Assembly: GCF_031157275.1 (NCBI RefSeq)
Contig: NZ_JAVIFW010000006.1
Location: 248,001 to 312,000 of the forward strand
DNA: 64,000 bases
Reading direction: 5' to 3'
Origin: Streptomyces sp. LHD-70
Lineage (GTDB): Bacteria; Actinomycetota; Actinomycetes; Streptomycetales; Streptomycetaceae
Positions within the stretch are counted from its first letter, which is position 1; each line of letters opens with the position of its first letter. This document shows positions 1 to 10,549 of the stretch, piece after piece. Under the pieces are notes generated by a model. It made no database searches. It was not told the origin of the DNA and saw only the letters and a program-made list of their open reading frames with translations. The translations under genes and the position numbers were made by a program.

Positions 1-999
1 CCCGCTGATCGTTCCCTCCGGGTACGTGACGCTCGTGTTGTGCTGCTGGATCGTGCCGCAGTGCCAGCCCGTGGTCGAGCCCGAACGGCAGATGGACGCG
101 CCCACCGGCTGCTGCGTCGACCCGGTCACCCGGACGTTCGCGCCGCCCTGCCCCTTCACGTAAGGCGTCGCGGTCCACTGCGAGTTGGCCGCCACCCATG
201 CCATGTCCCGGCCGGGGAACGTGGACGCCTGGAACGTGCCCTGTGCGACCTGGTTGTAGCCGCTGGTCGTCGTCCCCGGCCGGCCGCAGTGGCCCGCCGT
301 GGCGAAGCCCTGCTGGCCGCCCCTGGTGACCGGGAACCCGACCGAGCAGCGCCCGCTGCCGTTCATGTAGTACGCGTCGCCGCCCCGCAGGTCGTACAGC
401 GCGCGCGGCCGCTGCGTGGTCGAGTCGATCCGCGCCATCGAGGGCTTCACCTCCGCCGCGGCAAGCAACTTCTCGGCGGCTTCGGCCCGAACGGCCTGGA
501 CGACCACGGAGTTGGACCGCACGTCCACGTACCAGACGGGCGCGTCCCGCGTGACGCTCGCACGGGCCGCCTTGTCGAGCCTGGCCTTCGCGGCGTCCAG
601 GTCGCCCAGCGCGTGCCGGACGACCTCGGCCCGTGCGCCCTGCGCGGTGATGGCCCGCACATCGGCGGGGTCGGTGGTCGCCACGGTCAGGCGCGCGGAG
701 TCGGCGCCGGACACCCAGGCGCCCGCGAAGTCGCCGCCGAGGGCGGACCGCAGCCGACTCGAAGTGGCGCCCGCCTCGGCCTCGTTGACGAGCCGGTCCT
801 CGGCCTGCGTACGGGTCAGGCCGAGGTCGCGGCTCATCGCGTCCAGTACGGCGGGGGAGGTGCGGTCGACGTTCTGGGTGTCGGCGGCGGAGGGCGCGGC
901 GGATACCGGATCGGGCTGAGCGGTGGCCGGACCGGCGAGGGCGAGCGCGCCGACCGTGACGAGGGCGGCACACGCGGCCATGGTGTGTCTGCGGAGCAT
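1..999 (-). CDS. Streptogrisin-type secreted serine protease (S1 family), 3' end cut off
   Basis: Only the first 333 codons are inside the window; the gene runs off the left edge. The ATG at 999 follows a GAGGAGAG ribosome site. An Ala-rich signal peptide (about residues 1-28) precedes an alpha-lytic-type propeptide (about 40-185). The chymotrypsin-fold domain then begins, with the catalytic His in TAGHCG and the Asp in GRDMAW. The reading stops at GTISG, just before the GDSGG segment that should carry the catalytic Ser. Known members are exported as zymogens, cut themselves free and degrade extracellular protein. The order of propeptide and domain fits streptogrisins of the SprC/D/E kind, but the C-terminus is missing, so the subtype and any chitin-binding tail cannot be judged. 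The family call is firm. Confidence 0.93.
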   Translation of the reverse strand, partial: MLRRHTMAACAALVTVGALALAGPATAQPDPVSAAPSAADTQNVDRTSPAVLDAMSRDLGLTRTQAEDRLVNEAEAGATSSRLRSALGGDFAGAWVSGADSARLTVATTDPADVRAITAQGARAEVVRHALGDLDAAKARLDKAARASVTRDAPVWYVDVRSNSVVVQAVRAEAAEKLLAAAEVKPSMARIDSTTQRPRALYDLRGGDAYYMNGSGRCSVGFPVTRGGQQGFATAGHCGRPGTTTSGYNQVAQGTFQASTFPGRDMAWVAANSQWTATPYVKGQGGANVRVTGSTQQPVGASICRSGSTTGWHCGTIQQHNTSVTYPEGTISG

Positions 1000-1068
1000 G
1001 GGGACTCTCCTCGGAATCGGTGGGGGACGTGCCGAAACCTAGGAGCCCCGGCCAAGCGCCGGGAGCTG

Positions 1069-2049
1069 TCAGTTGACCCTCTGCCCGGTGTTATGCCCCC
1101 GGTCCCGGCCGTCCGGGCGGGTCAGCCAGGCCGTGTAGCTGTCGCTGCGCGCGGCGGCGGTCGCATGCGCGGCGCAGGTCTGCGTGAACACCGACGAGGC
1201 GAGCTGCGCGGGCTGCGCCGCCGGATGCCAGCCGAGCAGATGCCGCCAGGTCAGCGGCGACCCGGCGAGCGGCCGCGTGACCATCCCGGGCGTGGTCGGG
1301 AACGTCGCCCGGCACAGTCCCACCGCCCGCCCGACCTGCACCAGATGCACGCAGGACGCGGTGTCCGTCTCGTACACCCCGGCGGGTGTGAACCCCGCGC
1401 GGGCGCAGGCGGCGGCGAAGCAGTCGGCGAAGCAGCCGTCGCCCGGTACGTCCGTCCAGTCCTCCGCGGCCAGCTCGGCCAGCTCGACCTCGCTCCGGCC
1501 GGCCAGCGGATGGCTCTCGGCGAGCATCACGAACACCGGGTCCACGGCCACCTCCCGCCACACCAACGTCCCGCCACCGGGCGGCGGCGCGACCCCGCAG
1601 GCCCCGATCAGCGCGAAGTCGAGCCGCCCCGCCACCACGTACTCGGCGATCTCCCGCTCCGACCACGACGTACGCGTCGACACCCGCAGCCCCGGCGCCG
1701 AGTCCGCGAGCCGGTCCACGAGCCCGCCGAGCAACGGCCCGTGCGTACCGCCGATGGTCAGCTCGCCCGGCCGGTCCCAGGTCCGCGCGAACCGCACGGC
1801 CTCCTGCTGCAGCTCGCTCACCGCGGGCAGCACGATCCGGGCCCGCGCGAGCACCAGCTCCCCGAGCGCGGTCGTCCGCACACCCTGCCGCCCACGCTCG
1901 AACAGCGGCCCGCCGAGGGCCCGTTCGATGCGTTTCAGCTGCGTACTGAGCGCGGGCTGGGCGAGCCCGAGAGCGGTGGCCGCCCGGGTGAGACTGCCCG
2001 CGTCGGCGATGGCCCGGATCGTCTTGAGGTGACGCAACTCAAGCTCCAT
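1069..2049 (-). CDS. LysR-family transcriptional regulator
   Basis: 326 residues. Residues 1-60 form the winged helix-turn-helix typical of LysR proteins (LRHLKTIRAIADAGSLTRAA, then QPALSTQLKRIE), followed by an effector-binding domain with the usual two periplasmic-binding-like lobes. The start at 2049 puts the helix-turn-helix at the N-terminus; the longer open frame upstream adds only a Pro/Arg-rich leader. There is no divergent partner, because the next gene on the right (murA-like) is on the same strand and ends at a hairpin. The usual LysR rule of controlling a divergent neighbour therefore gives no target here. The closest gene downstream is the secreted protease at 1-999, which it might control; this is inference only. 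Confidence 0.9.
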   Translation of the reverse strand: MELELRHLKTIRAIADAGSLTRAATALGLAQPALSTQLKRIERALGGPLFERGRQGVRTTALGELVLARARIVLPAVSELQQEAVRFARTWDRPGELTIGGTHGPLLGGLVDRLADSAPGLRVSTRTSWSEREIAEYVVAGRLDFALIGACGVAPPPGGGTLVWREVAVDPVFVMLAESHPLAGRSEVELAELAAEDWTDVPGDGCFADCFAAACARAGFTPAGVYETDTASCVHLVQVGRAVGLCRATFPTTPGMVTRPLAGSPLTWRHLLGWHPAAQPAQLASSVFTQTCAAHATAAARSDSYTAWLTRPDGRDRGHNTGQRVN

Positions 2050-2151
2050 GAGGGGAGCTTGAGGGCTGCGCCCACGCCGGGGCAAGAGTCTGGTCCAGAC
2101 CTACGAAGGAAACCGGGGACGGAGAGGTCGCGCGGGGCGGAAGCACGCGTG

Positions 2152-2186
2152 AGGGGCGGAGCGCACCCGGCGTGCGCCCCGCCCCT
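2152..2186 (-). terminator. Hairpin after the murA-like gene
   Basis: AGGGGCGG-A-GCGCAC pairs with GTGCGC-C-CCGCCCCT around a 5-base loop, with one internal mismatch. It lies 27 bases past the stop of the murA-like gene and upstream of lysR, so it probably ends that transcript. There is no U-tract, which is normal in Streptomyces. Confidence 0.6.
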
Positions 2187-2212
2187 CCTCGTCGAAGGCC
2201 AGGCCCTGGGGC

Positions 2213-3739
2213 TCAGATGTCCCGGAACGTCTCGATCTGCGCCCCCACGGAGTTGAGCCGCTCCGCCAGGTCCTCGTAGCCGCGGTTGATGACGTACACG
2301 TTGCGCAGTACCGACGTGCCCTCCGCCGCCATCATCGCGAGCAGGACGACCACGGCCGGGCGCAGGGCCGGTGGGCACATCATCTCGGCGGCGCGCCAGC
2401 GGGTCGGGCCCTCGACCAACACCCGGTGCGGGTCCAGGAGTTGGAGGCGGCCGCCGAGGCGGTTGAGGTCGGTGAGGTAGATCGCGCGGTTGTCGTAGAC
2501 CCAGTCGTGGATGAGGGTCTTGCCCTGGGCGGCGGCCGCGATGGCCGCGAAGAACGGGACGTTGTCGATGTTCAGGCCCGGGAACGGCATCGGGTGGATC
2601 TTGTCGATCGGCGCCTCCAGCTTGGAGGGGCGCACGGTCAGGTCCACCAGGCGGGTGCGGCCGTTGTCGGCGGCGTACTCGGCGGAGCGGTCGGTGTCGA
2701 GGCCCATCTCCTCCAGGACCGCCAGCTCGATCTCCATGAACTCGATCGGCACGCGCCGGATGGTGAGTTCGGACTCCGTGACGACGGCGGCGGCGAGCAG
2801 GCTCATCGCCTCGACCGGGTCCTCGGAGGGGGAGTAGTCCACGTCCACGTCGATGGTGTGCACGCCGTGCACGGTCAGCGTCGTCGTGCCGATGCCCTCG
2901 ACCTTGACGCCGAGTGCCTCCAGGAAGAAGCAGAGGTCCTGGACCATGTAGTTGGAGGAGGCGTTGCGGATGACGGTGACGCCGTCGTGCCGGGCCGCGG
3001 CGAGCAGCGCGTTCTCCGTCACGGTGTCGCCGCGCTCGGTCAGCACGATCGGGCGGGACGGCGAGGTGCGCTGGACCTCCGCGTGGTAGACGCCCTCGGT
3101 CGCGGTGATGTCCAGGCCGAAGCGGCGCAGGGCGATCATGTGCGGCTCGACGGTCCGCGTGCCGAGGTCGCAGCCGCCCGCGTACGGCAGCTTGAAGTGG
3201 TCCATGCGGTGCAGCAGCGGGCCGAGGAACATGATGATCGAGCGCGTACGGCGGGCCGCCTCCGCGTCGATGGCGTCCAGGTCGAGCGTGGCGGGCGGCA
3301 CGATCTCCAGGTCGACGCCCTCGTTGATCCACCGGGTGCGCACGCCGATGGAGCCGAGGACCTCGAGGATCCGGAAGACCTCCTCGATACGGGCCACGCG
3401 CCGCAGCACCGTACGGCCCTTGTTGAGCAGCGAGGCGCAGAGCAGCGCGACACAGGCGTTCTTGCTCGTCTTGACGTCGATGGAGCCGGAGAGCCGGCGG
3501 CCGCCGACGACGCGCAGATGCATCGGACCGGCGTAGCCCAGAGAGACGATCTCGCTGTCGAGTGCTTCACCGATTCGAGCGATCATCTCAAGACTGATGT
3601 TTTGGTTACCGCGTTCGATGCGGTTCACAGCGCTCTGGCTGGTACCGAGTGCCTCGGCGAGCTGGGACTGTGTCCAGCCCCGATGTTGACGGGCGTCACG
3701 GATGAGCTTGCCGATGCGTACGAGGTAGTCGTCTGCCAT
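2213..3739 (-). CDS. murA2: MurA-like enolpyruvyl transferase with N-terminal helix-turn-helix
   Basis: 508 residues. Residues 5-65 are a Cro/C1-type helix-turn-helix (TQSQLAEALGTSQSAVNRIE); residues about 72-508 are an EPSP-synthase/MurA fold. MurA adds enolpyruvate to UDP-N-acetylglucosamine, the first committed step of peptidoglycan synthesis. Key residues look kept: Lys93-Asn94 in TSKNA, the PEP-binding Cys190 in GGCDLGTR, and an Asp in GLNIDNVPF. The start at 3739 (MADDYLV) is preferred because the extra upstream residues do not look like protein, although no clear ribosome site precedes it. Many actinobacteria have a second MurA of this fused type beside a normal one. Whether this copy catalyses, regulates or both is not known to me. 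The murA2 name is by analogy with SCO5998. Confidence 0.9.
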   Translation of the reverse strand: MADDYLVRIGKLIRDARQHRGWTQSQLAEALGTSQSAVNRIERGNQNISLEMIARIGEALDSEIVSLGYAGPMHLRVVGGRRLSGSIDVKTSKNACVALLCASLLNKGRTVLRRVARIEEVFRILEVLGSIGVRTRWINEGVDLEIVPPATLDLDAIDAEAARRTRSIIMFLGPLLHRMDHFKLPYAGGCDLGTRTVEPHMIALRRFGLDITATEGVYHAEVQRTSPSRPIVLTERGDTVTENALLAAARHDGVTVIRNASSNYMVQDLCFFLEALGVKVEGIGTTTLTVHGVHTIDVDVDYSPSEDPVEAMSLLAAAVVTESELTIRRVPIEFMEIELAVLEEMGLDTDRSAEYAADNGRTRLVDLTVRPSKLEAPIDKIHPMPFPGLNIDNVPFFAAIAAAAQGKTLIHDWVYDNRAIYLTDLNRLGGRLQLLDPHRVLVEGPTRWRAAEMMCPPALRPAVVVLLAMMAAEGTSVLRNVYVINRGYEDLAERLNSVGAQIETFRDI

Positions 3740-3839
3740 GGCGCGACCGTATATCGGATGTGAGATAAACGAGAAACGGAGTGCGTCCATCCGGGTGACG
3801 TCGCATGTCGCGTTCGGGAGCCCGGAGGTTGACGCCGGG

Positions 3840-4190
3840 TCAGAGGTCGTGGGCGACCGGATGCAGCGGCTGGTACAGCGGGAGTTCGGCGCCGCTCGGC
3901 AGCCGCACCGCCGTCAGCCTGCCCCACGGCGCCTCCGCGACCGGGCGCGTGACCTCGGCGCCGCGTTCGCCGAGGCGGGCAAGCGTGGCGTCCAGGTCGT
4001 CGCACATCAGATAGAACTCGTGCTTCGGTTCGCCGTCGGTCGGATGGACGGCCACCTCGGCGGGCGGCAACTTGAAGATGAGCCAGCCGCCGCCCGCGTC
4101 GACGTGCGGGAAGCCGATGACGTCCCGGAGGAAGGCCCGGTCGGCCTCGGCGTCCTGGGAGTAGAGGATCACGTGTGAGCCGGTGAACAT
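3840..4190 (-). CDS. VOC (glyoxalase/bleomycin-resistance fold) protein
   Basis: 116 residues with the paired beta-alpha-beta-beta-beta pattern of the VOC superfamily: an opening GSHVILYSQDAEADRAFLRD segment, a central EFYLMCDDLDATLARL and a closing AEVTRP...WGRLTAVRLPSG. A single short VOC domain usually dimerises and binds a metal or a small hydrophobic ligand, so the function cannot be named. The ATG at 4190 is chosen over a GTG nine codons upstream because the fold begins right after it. It is convergent with nothing: murA2 lies to its left on the same strand, and the DinB gene to its right runs the other way. Confidence 0.8.
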   Translation of the reverse strand: MFTGSHVILYSQDAEADRAFLRDVIGFPHVDAGGGWLIFKLPPAEVAVHPTDGEPKHEFYLMCDDLDATLARLGERGAEVTRPVAEAPWGRLTAVRLPSGAELPLYQPLHPVAHDL

Positions 4191-4372
4191 GGATCGATGC
4201 TCACATGTGCCGCGCACAGGCGATAGTTGGGATGAACCGGTGCGAGAGGTGCAAGGGGTGCAAGGGGCGTATCGCGTTCCCTTGGGGAACTAGGACCGGT
4301 ACCGACCTCTTTCGCTCCTACTGTCACTCCTGACCGGCCGACAGCGGACGGCAGTACCGGAAGGCGGAGACC

Positions 4373-4921
4373 ATGACCGTGAACGAGCCGAGCGAGCCGA
4401 ACCAGGGCACCGTCACCGGCGAGCGGGCCGACTGGCTGGACCTGCTCGCCCACAACCGCCACTTCGTGCGCTTCACGACCCGCGATCTGACCGACGAGCA
4501 GGCCGCGCAGCGCACCACGGCCAGCGAGCTGTGCCTGGGCGGACTGGTCAAGCACGTCACCGAGGTCGAGCGCAACTGGGTGGGCTTCATCCTGAACGGC
4601 CCGTCCGGGATGGGGGACTTCGGGTCCATGACCGAGGCTCAGGTGGAGGCGTACGCCCAGGGCTTCCGGATGCTTCCCGGTGAGAGCCTGGCGGGGATCC
4701 TCGCCGAGTACGAGAAGGTGGCCGCCCGTACCGACGAGCTGATCTCGACCCTGCCCGACCTGGGGGTCTCCTGGCCGCTGCCGAAGGCGCCCTGGTTCGA
4801 GGAGGACGCCAGCTGGTCGGCGCGGCGGGTGTTGATGCACATCGCCGCCGAGACCGCGCAGCACGCAGGCCACGCCGACATCATCCGCGAGTCCCTGGAC
4901 GGCGCGAAGAGCATGGGGTGA
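4373..4921 (+). CDS. DinB-family (DUF664) protein
   Basis: 182 residues, a four-helix DinB/DUF664 protein. The characteristic histidines are visible: one in LVKHVTEVERNW, and a cluster in MHIAAETAQHAGHADIIRE that would complete a divalent metal site. The start ATG follows GGCGGAGACC. Relatives include thiol-dependent S-transferases that use mycothiol and bacillithiol, which makes mycothiol a reasonable cofactor guess in an actinobacterium. No substrate is implied by the neighbours. The gene ends about 320 bases before aconitase and has its own promoter region. Confidence 0.85.
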   Translation: MTVNEPSEPNQGTVTGERADWLDLLAHNRHFVRFTTRDLTDEQAAQRTTASELCLGGLVKHVTEVERNWVGFILNGPSGMGDFGSMTEAQVEAYAQGFRMLPGESLAGILAEYEKVAARTDELISTLPDLGVSWPLPKAPWFEEDASWSARRVLMHIAAETAQHAGHADIIRESLDGAKSMG

Positions 4922-5062
4922 CAGGGGGTTGCGCATCCAGGGAGCGAGCTCACGCGTGCGTGACGCGTGTCTCGTCCCCGGTTGTGCGACGCGCCTCGGG
5001 AAACGGGTATGTGCCCTCCGGCCGGGGCAGGGCATGACCGATCCCGCGGCATGTACTAGAGT

Positions 5063-5080
5063 TATCTCGACATCGAGATA
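5063..5080. promoter_or_regulatory. Perfect 8-2-8 palindrome upstream of aconitase
   Basis: TATCTCGA-CA-TCGAGATA is a perfect inverted repeat with an 8-base arm and a 2-base centre, 165 bases upstream of the acnA start. The size and symmetry fit a dimeric repressor or activator site. I do not recognise the regulator with certainty. Confidence 0.6.
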
Positions 5081-5123
5081 TCTGCCGGGGCGCACCGCAG
5101 CCGCACGCCGACATCAATCCCTC

Positions 5124-5154
5124 GGTAAGGGTTACCTAACTTAGCCCTACCTTA
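5124..5154. promoter_or_regulatory. Iron-box-like element and adjoining inverted repeat upstream of acnA
   Basis: GGTAA-GGG-TTACC (5124-5136) is a perfect 5-base inverted repeat. It runs straight into CTAACTTAGCCCTACCTTA (5136-5154), whose complement matches 13 of 19 positions of the IdeR/DmdR1 iron-box consensus as I remember it. Aconitase is an iron-sulfur enzyme, so iron control is plausible. The match is partial and the assignment is inference. Confidence 0.4.
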
Positions 5155-5202
5155 GCGGATCGGTCCAGTGTGGCGGCACCACGCGCCGTCAGGCGCATGT
5201 AG

Positions 5203-7962
<2,760 letters not shown>

Positions 7963-7980
7963 GCGGAACCACTGGCAGCG

Positions 7981-8033
7981 GCCGGGCCGCATCCGCGAGA
8001 GTCACTCTCCGGGTGCGGCCCGGCCCGTTTTTC
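7981..8033 (+). terminator. Strong terminator after acnA
   Basis: GCCGGGCCGCATCC-GCGAGAG pairs with CTCTC-CGGGTGCGGCCCGGC around a TCA loop, followed by CCGTTTTT. The stem is long and the T-tract is rare in this GC-rich window, so this is a confident intrinsic terminator. Confidence 0.88.
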
Positions 8034-8050
8034 CGGAGTCCTCTTCTGAG

Positions 8051-8221
8051 GTGAGCGGCGCCGCGAACCGGCCCGCGTACACCCCCGAGGGCCGCATCCG
8101 GCTCTACGAACTGGTGCCCGCGCTGAGCGAGCGCCTCGGCGCGCCGGTACACGCCGAGGCGGAGGACATCGGCTCGATGCGGTTCACGACCGGTCCGCAG
8201 CGGCTCCCCGGCCCGGCCTGA
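8051..8221 (+). pseudogene. Short coding-like remnant, 56 codons
   Basis: A GTG-started frame of 56 codons whose third positions are nearly all G or C, the coding signature of this genome. It reads as ordinary protein (for example RIRLYELVPALSERLGAPVH). Its end overlaps the 3' end of the convergent MFS gene by 38 bases. It is too short for any family I recognise and has only a weak GGAG about 13 bases upstream. It may be a truncated gene or a genuine small protein. Confidence 0.35.
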
Positions 8222-9554
8222 GCGCCCACACACCCGCGGCGGCGACCGCCACCCCGAGCAGCGCCCACGCGAACGCCGCCCGGAATCCCGCCACTTGAGG
8301 TGCGGTCTGCGCGGCGGCCACGCCCACCAGAACCGCGAGGCCGAGCGAGCCGCCGAGCTGGTCGACCGAGCGCTGGACGCCCGCCGCCGTGCCCGCGTCC
8401 GCCTCGGTGACGTCGAGGAGCGCCGCGTTCTGCAGGGCGACCAGGCCGATGCCCATGCCCGTGGCCACGCCGAGCATGCCGGGCAGCACGTCCACCGCGA
8501 AACTCCCCTCGTCCGGCAGCCGGGTCAGCCACGCGAGTCCGGCCGCCGTCGCCCCGAGCCCGAGGAGCGCGGTGCCGCGCAGGCCGAGGGCGCCGATCAG
8601 CCGGGACACCTGCGTGAGGCCGAGGAGCAGCGCCCCGCAGAACGGCAGATACGCCAACCCGGCCTGCAGCGGGGTGAGGTGGAGCACGTTCTGCAGCTGC
8701 AGCGTGAGCAGGTAGAACGTCGTCGAGAGCGCCGCGCTGAGCAGGACCGTCGCCGCGTTGGCCACAGCACGGGCGCGGTGCGCGAAGAAGGCGAGCGGGA
8801 CGAGCGGGGACTTCGTACGGGCCTCGACGGCGACGAACGCGACGAGCAGCGCGCAACCCGCCGCGAGCACCGCCCCGTTCCGCTCGATCACCCCGTGCAC
8901 GACCGTCAGCGGACCGGCGGTGAGCAGCACCGCACCCGGCACGTCCAGGCGCCCGGAGCGGGGCCGCGGCCCGTCAGGTCGTACGAGCAGGGGCGTGAGG
9001 GCGAGGACGACCGCGGTGATGGGGACGTTGACGCCGAAGATCCAGCGCCAGTGCAGGAGTTGGGTGAGCGCGCCGGAGAGCAGGACGCCGACGACGAGAC
9101 CGCCCGCCGAGATCGTGCCCCAGATACCGAGCGCCTTCGCCCGCTCCGCGGGCTCCGGGTAGAGCAGCGCGATCAGGGAGAGCGCGGCCGGGGAGGCGAG
9201 TGCCTCGCCGGCGCCCTGCGCGAAGCGGGCGGCGATCAGCGCCTCCAGGTTGGGCGCGAGCCCCGCGAGCAGCGAGGCCGCAGCGAAGAGGGCGGCGCCG
9301 AGCAGGAACATCCGCCGCCGCCCGAGCAGATCGGTGACCCGCCCGCCGAGCAGCAACAGGCCGCCCCCGACCAGGGTGTAGCCGGTGACGACCCAGGAGA
9401 GCGACGCGGCGTCCGCCCCGAACTCGGCGCCGATGGACGGCAGCGCGACGTTCACGACCGTGACGTCGACGGCGATCAGGAACTGGAGCAGCGAGAGGAG
9501 CGCCAGCGCGGGCGTACGGCGACGCACCGGGCTGCTGGTCCGAAAGGTGTTCAT
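8184..9554 (-). CDS. MFS transporter, DHA2 (14-TM drug exporter) type
   Basis: 456 residues with about 14 hydrophobic segments. Motifs of proton-driven drug exporters are present: the first-helix pattern LIAVDVTVVNVALPSI, the loop motif GGRVTDLLGRRRMFLLG between helices 2 and 3, and the helix 5 antiporter region GIWGTISAGGLVVGVLLSGAL. It probably expels a toxic or self-made small molecule across the cytoplasmic membrane. The ATG at 9554 follows GGAG by nine bases. No TetR or HxlR gene sits beside it, which is unusual for this class, although inverted sequence copies lie in its promoter. Confidence 0.92.
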   Translation of the reverse strand: MNTFRTSSPVRRRTPALALLSLLQFLIAVDVTVVNVALPSIGAEFGADAASLSWVVTGYTLVGGGLLLLGGRVTDLLGRRRMFLLGAALFAAASLLAGLAPNLEALIAARFAQGAGEALASPAALSLIALLYPEPAERAKALGIWGTISAGGLVVGVLLSGALTQLLHWRWIFGVNVPITAVVLALTPLLVRPDGPRPRSGRLDVPGAVLLTAGPLTVVHGVIERNGAVLAAGCALLVAFVAVEARTKSPLVPLAFFAHRARAVANAATVLLSAALSTTFYLLTLQLQNVLHLTPLQAGLAYLPFCGALLLGLTQVSRLIGALGLRGTALLGLGATAAGLAWLTRLPDEGSFAVDVLPGMLGVATGMGIGLVALQNAALLDVTEADAGTAAGVQRSVDQLGGSLGLAVLVGVAAAQTAPQVAGFRAAFAWALLGVAVAAAGVWALRPGRGAAADRS

Positions 9555-9565
9555 GAAGGGGTACT

Positions 9566-9652
9566 CCAAGTGACCCCGCGCGCACGGCGGCGGGGGTGAC
9601 GGAAGTCAGGACGCTTCCGTGCCGTACGAGGACGGCACCTGGAGTCACTTGG
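9566..9652. promoter_or_regulatory. Inverted 9-base copies in the MFS promoter
   Basis: CCAAGTGAC at 9566-9574 recurs as its exact complement GTCACTTGG at 9644-9652. The second copy also contains the direct pair GTCAC-TTG-GTCAC. Such a pair could be the operator of an unlinked repressor controlling the exporter. Confidence 0.35.
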
Positions 9653-9764
9653 TCACGGAGATACCCATGCGAGGCAGGTTAACAGGGCTCGCCCAGGGGG
9701 CGCGGGCGCCCGGGGCCACGCGGGGTGCGGGCGCGCGGGGTGCGGCACCCCCCCCGTACGCGCC

Positions 9765-10445
9765 TCACAGCATCCCCGCATGCACCCCCGCCTGCACCAC
9801 CGCGGCGTGCGCCAGCTGCCACTCGCCGAGGAGGGCCAGGGACACGGACAGGAGGGCGCGGCCCCACAGCATGTCCTGGGTGCGCTTGATGTGCCGGGTG
9901 AGCTGGGCGGCGAGCACCACCAGGCCGCCGACCTGAAGCACCCGCACCAGCGTGCTGTCGGGCGCCGCCACGAACGCGCCGAGCAGCAGCGGCAGCGAGG
10001 AGAGCGGCGCCAGGACGGCCAGGACGGCGGGCGTGCGGTGCAGGCCGCCGCGGCCGCCGAGGGCGCGCGCCAGCACGACCGTGGTGACGCCGAGCAGCAG
10101 ATGGCCGACGAGCAGCACCAGGGTGATGAGCAGCAGCCACAGGCCGGGGACGCGCAGGTCCGGGTAGGAGGCCGCGACCTCGGGAACCTCCCGGGTCAGC
10201 AGCGCCATCAGCACCATCTGCCCGCAGGCGGCGAGGAGTACGGCACCGGCGAGCGTCCGGCCGCGCAGTCCGCGCAGCCACTCACCGGCGTGCAGCACGG
10301 TGGTGCAGCCCCGGCGCAGGGCGCGCCCGGCACGGGTGATCAGGGGCAGCCGCGGCGGCGGGGGAGCGTCCGGCCGCGGCGGGGCTATGAGGGTCGGGGG
10401 CGCGCCCCCGGGGCCCTCCGATCCTGACCCGGAACTGCTGCTCAT
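9765..10445 (-). CDS. Membrane protein of unknown function
   Basis: 226 residues. A Pro/Ser/Gly-rich cytoplasmic N-terminus (about residues 1-45) is followed by four or five hydrophobic helices, with a conserved-looking Arg/His segment (AQLTRHIKRTQDMLWGRA) before the last helix. I do not recognise a family. It lies 104 bases downstream of the GH92 mannosidase on the same strand, but a clear hairpin separates them, so co-transcription is doubtful. It is probably a small integral membrane protein of the cytoplasmic membrane, and no catalytic motif is visible. Confidence 0.7.
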   Translation of the reverse strand: MSSSSGSGSEGPGGAPPTLIAPPRPDAPPPPRLPLITRAGRALRRGCTTVLHAGEWLRGLRGRTLAGAVLLAACGQMVLMALLTREVPEVAASYPDLRVPGLWLLLITLVLLVGHLLLGVTTVVLARALGGRGGLHRTPAVLAVLAPLSSLPLLLGAFVAAPDSTLVRVLQVGGLVVLAAQLTRHIKRTQDMLWGRALLSVSLALLGEWQLAHAAVVQAGVHAGML

Positions 10446-10490
10446 CGCTCTCCAACTGCCCTTCCTGTCCGCACCGTTCGCGCCGAACGG

Positions 10491-10527
10491 CCGTGCCGGG
10501 CCCCGACATACACGGGACCCGGCACGG
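10491..10527 (-). terminator. Hairpin after the GH92 gene
   Basis: CCGTGCCGGG pairs with CCCGGCACGG, with a partly paired interior (CCCC and GGGA) and a short loop. It lies just past the GH92 stop codon on that strand. Confidence 0.65.
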
Positions 10528-10549
10528 GGAGCAGAGCTCGGTCACGGGA

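Noticed and set aside
9619..9936. Plus-strand frame divergent from the MFS exporter, considered as a lost HxlR/TetR regulator
   Set aside because: After about 20 residues it turns into the antisense of the membrane-protein gene and shows no helix-turn-helix.
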